Assembly (NCBI GenBank): GCA_031292035.1
Contig: JARLHX010000206.1
Span: forward strand, 1-8,976
DNA length: 8,976 bases
Reading direction: 5' to 3'
Origin: Negativicutes bacterium
GTDB lineage: Bacteria > Bacillota_C > Negativicutes > Sporomusales_B > JARLHX01
Below the pieces are notes generated by a model, which saw only the letters and a list, made by a program, of their open reading frames with translations, made no database searches and was not told the origin of the DNA. Positions 4,862-8,976 of this stretch are shown here, one piece after another (position 1 is the first letter of the stretch; each line of letters begins with the position of its first letter). Made by a program: the position numbers and the translations under genes.

Positions 4862-5824
4862 ATGAAAAAACACGTTCTATGGTTGCTCGTTTTATGTATG
4901 CTGGTGGTTGGACTTGTGCTGGGCGGGCTCCGGTTGGGCTCTGCGCAAGCGGCCGGGGCAAACCGGGTCGGCCTGCTGGTTTCTTATGGTAATGGTACAG
5001 TAAAGAAACAATGTATTTCATTCTCCAAGAGCAGCATCAGCGGGTTGGCAGTCCTGCAGACCTCCGGTCTGCCGCTGGCTGTGGATTATGGTTCGATGGG
5101 CGCAGAGGTGTGTAAAATTGGCAAAGTTGGCTGCCCGGTTAAGAATTGCTTTTGTGATTCCCCGCCCAATTTTTGGGCTTACTGGCACCTCGTAAATGGA
5201 CAGTGGACATTTGCTCAGCTTGGCGCCAGCAATTACAACGTGAGTGATGGAGCTGTCGAGGGCTGGGTGTGGGGCACCGGCCAATCGAATCCACCCGCAC
5301 AGATCTCGTTTGACCAGATCTGCGCCGCACTGCCCACGTCCACGACTGCACCGCCGACACAGGTACCCGGCATAACGTCGACAAAATCGCCGACCAAGAC
5401 ACCGGGGCCAACCAAGACGCCGGCGCCGACTCAGACACCCAGCCAGACACTTGCCCCGGCAACAGAAGCGCCTACCTCCGCCCAAGTGTTAGACCAATCC
5501 GCTGGCACTTTAGAGGCTACCCAGGTACTTGAACAATCCACTGAATCGAGCACCGTGTCCGATACTGCGCAGCCGGTCCTACTACCGCTGGTTTCACCAG
5601 TAGAAACTTCGCCTGAGGACACCCTTATCCCAACCGCCATCGCTGCTATCGGTACGCCAGTATCCACTTCACTGCCAGCAACCAGTTCTTCCCCGGCAGA
5701 TCAAACCATCGCGAGAGGCCTGGCCGAGGTAATCGGTTCAAAGGGTTGGGGCAGTTACCTTTACCTGGGGTTGATCCTGGCTGGCCTGGGGATTGCTCTG
5801 TTTGTGGTAACACGTAAAAAATGA
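4862..5824 (+). CDS. Membrane-tethered DUF4430 (transcobalamin-C-like) cobalamin-binding protein
   Basis: The 320-aa product has a signal peptide at about 1-31 (MKKH, long hydrophobic core, SAQAA). A DUF4430 domain spans about 35-140, a Thr/Pro/Ser-rich stalk about 156-295 (TPGPTKTPAPTQTP-type repeats), and a C-terminal TM helix about 299-316 is followed by TRKK. The DUF4430 domain matches that of the preceding gene point for point: ISFSKSSISGLAVLQTSGL, VCKIGKVGC (83-91), FWAYW (104-108) and VSDGAVEGWVW (127-137). Extra cysteines at 91, 96 and 98 could form disulfides outside the cell. The layout resembles a receptor head on a flexible stalk, anchored in the membrane with the head outside. 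It has no alpha/alpha barrel of its own, so it may contact cobalamin alone, or act with the barrel of the large secreted protein or with the S component. A GGGG tract just before the ATG is a weak ribosome site. Its stop overlaps the next start (ATGA, 5821-5824). Confidence 0.83.
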   Translation: MKKHVLWLLVLCMLVVGLVLGGLRLGSAQAAGANRVGLLVSYGNGTVKKQCISFSKSSISGLAVLQTSGLPLAVDYGSMGAEVCKIGKVGCPVKNCFCDSPPNFWAYWHLVNGQWTFAQLGASNYNVSDGAVEGWVWGTGQSNPPAQISFDQICAALPTSTTAPPTQVPGITSTKSPTKTPGPTKTPAPTQTPSQTLAPATEAPTSAQVLDQSAGTLEATQVLEQSTESSTVSDTAQPVLLPLVSPVETSPEDTLIPTAIAAIGTPVSTSLPATSSSPADQTIARGLAEVIGSKGWGSYLYLGLILAGLGIALFVVTRKK

Positions 5825-6678
5825 AAATAAGGAACCGTCTGCTTTCCCTTGCCATCTATGCCGTCAGTATCGGGCTGGGCGTGCTGACTTTTATCTATCC
5901 ATTCATTTTGCCGGGTGCAGTGGGTTCACAATCGATGGATACTGCGCACGCCAGTGAAACACCGCTGCTGTATATGCTCTTGCTGACACTCTGTTTGGGC
6001 GTGCTGCTGTATGAGGTGCAGGGCGAAGCGGTGAAATCACGCCAGGTGGCTTTGCTGGGTGTGCTTGTGGCGCTTAATTCGATTCTGCGCTTTATCGATA
6101 TCGCCATCCCTGGGCCAGGCGGCTTTAGCCCCATCTTTTTTCTGATCATTCTGACCGGGGTGGTGTTCGGTGGGCGCTTTGGTTTTCTAATGGGCGCACT
6201 GACCCTGTTCGTTTCGGCATTGATAACCGGCGGCGTCGGCCCCTGGCTACCCGGTCAGATGTTTACAGCCGGCTGGATGGGGATGAGCGCGGCGCTTTGC
6301 CGCCCGCTGATCGATCGCCTGAACCTGTCTGGGAAAAAGACCGAAATCTGGCTGTTGATGGCCTTTGGGGCGCTGTGGGGACTGATTTTTGGGGCGATCA
6401 TGAATCTGTGGGCCTGGCCGTTTATCGCCGGGCCGGCGGACCAGTACTGGACGCCCGGCATCAGCCTTTTGGATACCTTGCACCGCTACGGACTTTATTA
6501 TCTGGTGACTTCGCTGCCCTGGGATCTGGCCCGTTCGGCCGGGAATGTCCTGCTGATCGGTATTTTTGGCGCGCCCTGCTTAAAGGCGCTGCGCCGTTTC
6601 GAACAACGCCTGGTCTTCCGCTACGAGACGCCCCTCGGGCATGAAAAAGACGGTCAGTGGCTGGGAGAAAAAGTATGA
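5821..6678 (+). CDS. cbrT: ECF transporter S component, probably cobalamin-specific (CbrT-like)
   Basis: This 285-aa integral membrane protein has about seven hydrophobic segments, the first at about 8-32. The central part carries GPGGFSP (98-104), then a VVFGGRFGFLMGALTLFVSALITGG stretch (about 114-138) and GPWLPGQMF (140-148). I recognise this pattern from predicted B12-type S components of the CbrT group. S components bind the vitamin with high affinity in the membrane and dock on the shared EcfT/ATPase module. The substrate assignment rests on three independent cues: family resemblance, the B12 riboswitch at the head of the operon, and the two transcobalamin-like capture proteins upstream. 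The ATG at 5821 overlaps the preceding TGA by 4 bp, which suggests translational coupling. A different vitamin substrate is possible but less likely. Confidence 0.8.
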   Translation: MKIRNRLLSLAIYAVSIGLGVLTFIYPFILPGAVGSQSMDTAHASETPLLYMLLLTLCLGVLLYEVQGEAVKSRQVALLGVLVALNSILRFIDIAIPGPGGFSPIFFLIILTGVVFGGRFGFLMGALTLFVSALITGGVGPWLPGQMFTAGWMGMSAALCRPLIDRLNLSGKKTEIWLLMAFGALWGLIFGAIMNLWAWPFIAGPADQYWTPGISLLDTLHRYGLYYLVTSLPWDLARSAGNVLLIGIFGAPCLKALRRFEQRLVFRYETPLGHEKDGQWLGEKV

Positions 6679-7703
6679 TCAATACCTGGGCCTGGTGCGG
6701 TTGGCTGCTGGCCGGGTTAGTCGCTCTATCGATCACCCGCAATCCCACCTACTTGCTGATTCTCTTTCTGGTGATTACCCTGGTGAGCACTGTGCTGGTG
6801 CAACGCACCGGGGCGCGCAAAGGTTTTTTCTCGCCGCTGCACTTTTTGGTGTTTATCAGCCTGACCGCCTCAGTTTTTAACGCCCTGATCTCTCATTTTG
6901 GGAATACGGTTTTATTTACCATTCCCGGCCAGATTCCCCTGATCTCTGGAGCAGTGACTCTGGAAGCGTTGATCTACGGCGCATTGAACGGGCTGGTGCT
7001 TTCGGGATTGTTCGTGATCTTTATGGTTATTAATCAAGCGCTGCCGGTGCGGGCTTTGATCCGGCTGATTCCGCGAGCTTTTGCTTCATTGGCTGTGGTC
7101 ATTTCCATCGCTGTGACGTTTATCCCGTCCACTCGCCGCCAGTTCGATTTGATCCGTGAAGCCCAGGCCGTACGCGGGCACCGTGTGCGTGGCATACGCG
7201 ATGCGCTACCGTTAATAATGCCGCTGCTGGTGGGTGGGCTTGAACGTGCCTTCCAGTTGGCTGAGGCCATGACCGCCCGCGGTTTTGGCGGCCAGGCAGA
7301 AACGGAGAGGTATGGTTTTCGCAGCCGCTTTGCGATGTTGGCCGGGCTGCTACTGGTGCTGGCCGGTTGGCTGCTGATACTGGTGATAGGCAGCCAGGTC
7401 TGGGGCGGCATCTTGATCGCGGCGGGGGTAGCGCTGATTTTGGGCATGTTTATCCTGATCAGCTCACATTCGACATCTACCACCTACCGGACGGAAAGCT
7501 GGTCGATACGAGATGGCATCGTGCTGGCCGGCGCAGCATTGATGTTGGTGGTTTTCCTGATCGCCAACCTTTCGCCATGGCAATTCATACAAGACTATAA
7601 CCCCTACCCAGTGGTTACCATACCGACGTTCAATCCTTGGGTCGGGTTCGTAATCCTGGCATTGTTGCTGCCGGCTTTCTTGGTAGATCCAGTTTCCAAA
7701 TGA
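6675..7703 (+). CDS. ECF transporter T component (EcfT-type transmembrane coupling protein)
   Basis: The protein is 342 aa from the ATG at 6675, chosen because GGGAG (6663-6667) lies 7 nt upstream and because it gives a 4-bp ATGA overlap with the S-component stop. A GTG six codons upstream has no such support. N-terminal TM segments are followed by a cytoplasmic coupling region with the two characteristic arginine motifs. These are AVRG (165-168, in REAQAVRGHRVRG) and ARG (201-203, in AEAMTARGFGG), the helices that sit in the grooves of the two ATPases. Two further hydrophobic blocks follow (about 220-260 and 280-340), making the protein longer than a typical EcfT of about 265 aa. EcfT couples ATP hydrolysis to toppling of the S component. 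The gene lies directly between the S component and ATPase genes, so the module is a dedicated (group I) ECF transporter. Confidence 0.88.
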   Translation: MINTWAWCGWLLAGLVALSITRNPTYLLILFLVITLVSTVLVQRTGARKGFFSPLHFLVFISLTASVFNALISHFGNTVLFTIPGQIPLISGAVTLEALIYGALNGLVLSGLFVIFMVINQALPVRALIRLIPRAFASLAVVISIAVTFIPSTRRQFDLIREAQAVRGHRVRGIRDALPLIMPLLVGGLERAFQLAEAMTARGFGGQAETERYGFRSRFAMLAGLLLVLAGWLLILVIGSQVWGGILIAAGVALILGMFILISSHSTSTTYRTESWSIRDGIVLAGAALMLVVFLIANLSPWQFIQDYNPYPVVTIPTFNPWVGFVILALLLPAFLVDPVSK

Positions 7704-8917
7704 TCTCCTTTCAACACGTTACTTACACCTATCCGGGCCTTTCCAGCCCCGTCTTGCAAGATGTCAACCTGTATATTCCACCCGGGTCGCTGGCCCTGGT
7801 GACCGGGCCTTCGGGGGCAGGAAAATCTACCTTGCTGCGCTGCATCAACGGCCTGGTGCCCCATTTTAGCGGTGGAACCCTGCGCGGACGGATTGAAGTG
7901 GCCGGGATCGATCCGGTGCGGGCTTCTCCACAGCAAATCAGTAAATGCGTCGGGTTTGTTTTCCAGGATCCAGAATCTCAATTTGTGCTCGACTGTGTTG
8001 AAGATGAGATTGCTTTTGCCCTGGAGAATGCTGCTATCCCGCGCGCCGAAATGCATATCCGTGTGGCTGAGGTGCTCGAACTGCTTGGCCTGGTCAAGCT
8101 ACGCTCAAGGTTACTGGACACACTTTCGGGGGGCGAACAACAACGCGTGGCCATTGCGGCGGCGTTGGCACTACGGCCGTCCATCCTGGTATTGGATGAG
8201 CCGACTTCACAGCTGGATCCGGAAGCAGCCGAAGATGTGCTGCAGGCGCTCGAACGCCTCCAGCGTCTGCAAGGGCTGACGGTTGTGCTGGCCGAGCACC
8301 GCCTGGAGCGGATTCTCCCATTTTCAGACCTGCTCATCCATGTGGAAAACCAGGCGGTAACGGCCGGCCCGCCTCGCCAGGTGCTGGCAAAAATTTCTCT
8401 GAACCCACCCCTGGTCAGACTGGGGAAAGCACTGGGGTGGCAGCCGCTGCCTTTGACGGTCGAAGAAAGCCGCCCGTTTGTGGCAAAAATGGTTTTTCAA
8501 CCAACGCCTCAAATTGGAAACGCGGCGCCAGAAAATAGCCTCAGTGCGCCTGTGCTTCAGGCCGAGGCGCTGGGATTCAGTTATGGGCCAGAGTTGATCT
8601 TACGAAATGCCAGCCTGGAGCTGTTTGGCGGAGAAATCCTCGGGTTGATGGGTAGCAACGGAACGGGAAAATCGACCTTATTACGCTGCCTGGTAGGACT
8701 GCTGCGCCCATCTCAGGGCAAGGTGACGCTATATGGAAAAGATATAGCGCCTCTGGATGTGGCCGATATTTGCTTGCAGGTCGGCTATTTACCCCAGGAC
8801 CCCAACGCGCTATTGTTTGCCGACAGCGTCCTGGAGGAACTGCGCATCACCCTGCGCAATCACCATCTGCCGCTGCAGGAGGATTTTCTGATGGAGTTCC
8901 TGGGCAGGATCGGTTAG
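7700..8917 (+). CDS. ECF transporter double ATPase (two fused ABC domains) ending at an in-frame TAG
   Basis: The ATG at 7700 overlaps the EcfT stop (ATGA, 7700-7703). The first ABC domain is complete. It has Walker A GPSGAGKST (36-44), the Q-loop at Q89 in VFQDPESQ, the signature LSGGEQQR (142-149), Walker B ILVLDEPTS with D166/E167, and the H-loop at H200 in LAEHRLERI. The second domain starts near residue 295 and has Walker A GSNGTGKST (318-326) and the Q-loop at Q366 in LPQDPN. The frame then meets TAG at 8915-8917, after 405 codons and before the second signature. The same frame continues beyond the TAG with clear homologous sequence. The fusion supplies both nucleotide-binding domains of the ECF module in one chain, as in other EcfA1-EcfA2 fusions. 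If the stop is real, the protein has an incomplete second ATPase. A sequencing error or a point mutation of a Leu/Trp codon would explain it equally well. Confidence 0.88.
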   Translation: MISFQHVTYTYPGLSSPVLQDVNLYIPPGSLALVTGPSGAGKSTLLRCINGLVPHFSGGTLRGRIEVAGIDPVRASPQQISKCVGFVFQDPESQFVLDCVEDEIAFALENAAIPRAEMHIRVAEVLELLGLVKLRSRLLDTLSGGEQQRVAIAAALALRPSILVLDEPTSQLDPEAAEDVLQALERLQRLQGLTVVLAEHRLERILPFSDLLIHVENQAVTAGPPRQVLAKISLNPPLVRLGKALGWQPLPLTVEESRPFVAKMVFQPTPQIGNAAPENSLSAPVLQAEALGFSYGPELILRNASLELFGGEILGLMGSNGTGKSTLLRCLVGLLRPSQGKVTLYGKDIAPLDVADICLQVGYLPQDPNALLFADSVLEELRITLRNHHLPLQEDFLMEFLGRIG

Positions 8918-8976
8918 GCAAACCTGTCCGAACAGTACCCGCGCGATTTGAGCGTGGGAGAGCGGCAGCGCGCCGC
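8918..8976 (+). pseudogene. In-frame continuation of the double ATPase after the TAG (runs off the right edge)
   Basis: Directly after the stop, the same reading frame encodes ANLSEQYPRDLSVGERQRA, which is the expected approach to and ABC signature motif (LSVGERQR) of the second nucleotide-binding domain. LSVGE in place of LSGGE is, as far as I recall, common in second domains of such fusions. The join 'FLGRIG-stop-ANLSEQYPRDLS' fits a typical 'LLGLxxLxxRYPRDLS' alignment with one residue, most likely Leu, replaced by the stop. Walker B and the H-loop of this domain would lie beyond the window. Confidence 0.75.

Noticed and set aside
5740..5824. Sortase (LPxTG) anchoring of the tethered DUF4430 protein.
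   Set aside because: A hydrophobic helix and TRKK tail are present but no LPxTG-like motif precedes them; a plain TM anchor explains the sequence.
7637..7699. Upstream ATG at 7637 as start of the double ATPase.
   Set aside because: It would overlap the EcfT gene by over 60 bp and add a non-homologous leader before MISFQHVTYTYPG; the ATG at 7700 follows the ATGA overlap pattern of the operon.
8915..8976. Frameshift or programmed pyrrolysine insertion at the TAG.
   Set aside because: The homologous sequence continues in the same frame, so it is not a frameshift. Pyrrolysine is not known in ABC ATPases and no pyl gene is visible, so error or nonsense mutation is simpler.

Overview
The window looks like a piece of a chromosome from a Chloroflexota bacterium, probably of the Anaerolineae. 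This is an inference from the Thr/Pro-rich 'TPxPTKTP' secreted linker, the long secreted repeat protein, the moderate-to-high GC content and the type of B12 ECF cassette; no rRNA or marker gene is present to prove it.

Left part (1-1123): a divergent pair. The first 42 codons of a minus-strand gene (probably a small-molecule or SAM-dependent methyltransferase) face a TetR-family repressor gene (524-1123). The space between them holds several GAACA/TGTTC-type dyads that are candidate operators. It also holds a tandem array of about 90-bp palindromic repeats whose last, truncated copy runs directly into the Shine-Dalgarno of the tetR-like gene.

Centre (1240-1597): a sigma70-like promoter, a cobalamin riboswitch aptamer (about 1298-1414), a downstream hairpin and two consecutive intrinsic terminators lie ahead of a strong Shine-Dalgarno. 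This is a transcription-attenuation leader that should switch the downstream operon off when B12 is plentiful.

Right part (1606-8976): a B12-acquisition operon. It starts with a 1032-aa secreted protein made of a DUF4430/transcobalamin-C-like domain, an alpha/alpha-barrel domain resembling intrinsic factor, and seven Ig-like (carboxypeptidase-regulatory-type) repeats. Next comes a 320-aa protein with the same DUF4430 domain tethered to the membrane by a Thr/Pro-rich stalk and a C-terminal TM helix. Then follow an ECF-transporter S component (CbrT-like), a T component and a double-ATPase fusion, each start overlapping the preceding stop by ATGA. The inferred pathway is capture of cobalamin outside the cell by intrinsic-factor-like proteins, hand-over to the CbrT-like S component, and ATP-driven uptake by the T component and the two-domain ATPase.

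The ATPase reading frame is broken by an in-frame TAG (8915-8917) just before the second ABC signature motif, which is still readable in the same frame up to the window edge. The most noteworthy item is the association of a B12 riboswitch, two extracellular intrinsic-factor/transcobalamin-like proteins and a B12-type ECF transporter in one transcription unit.
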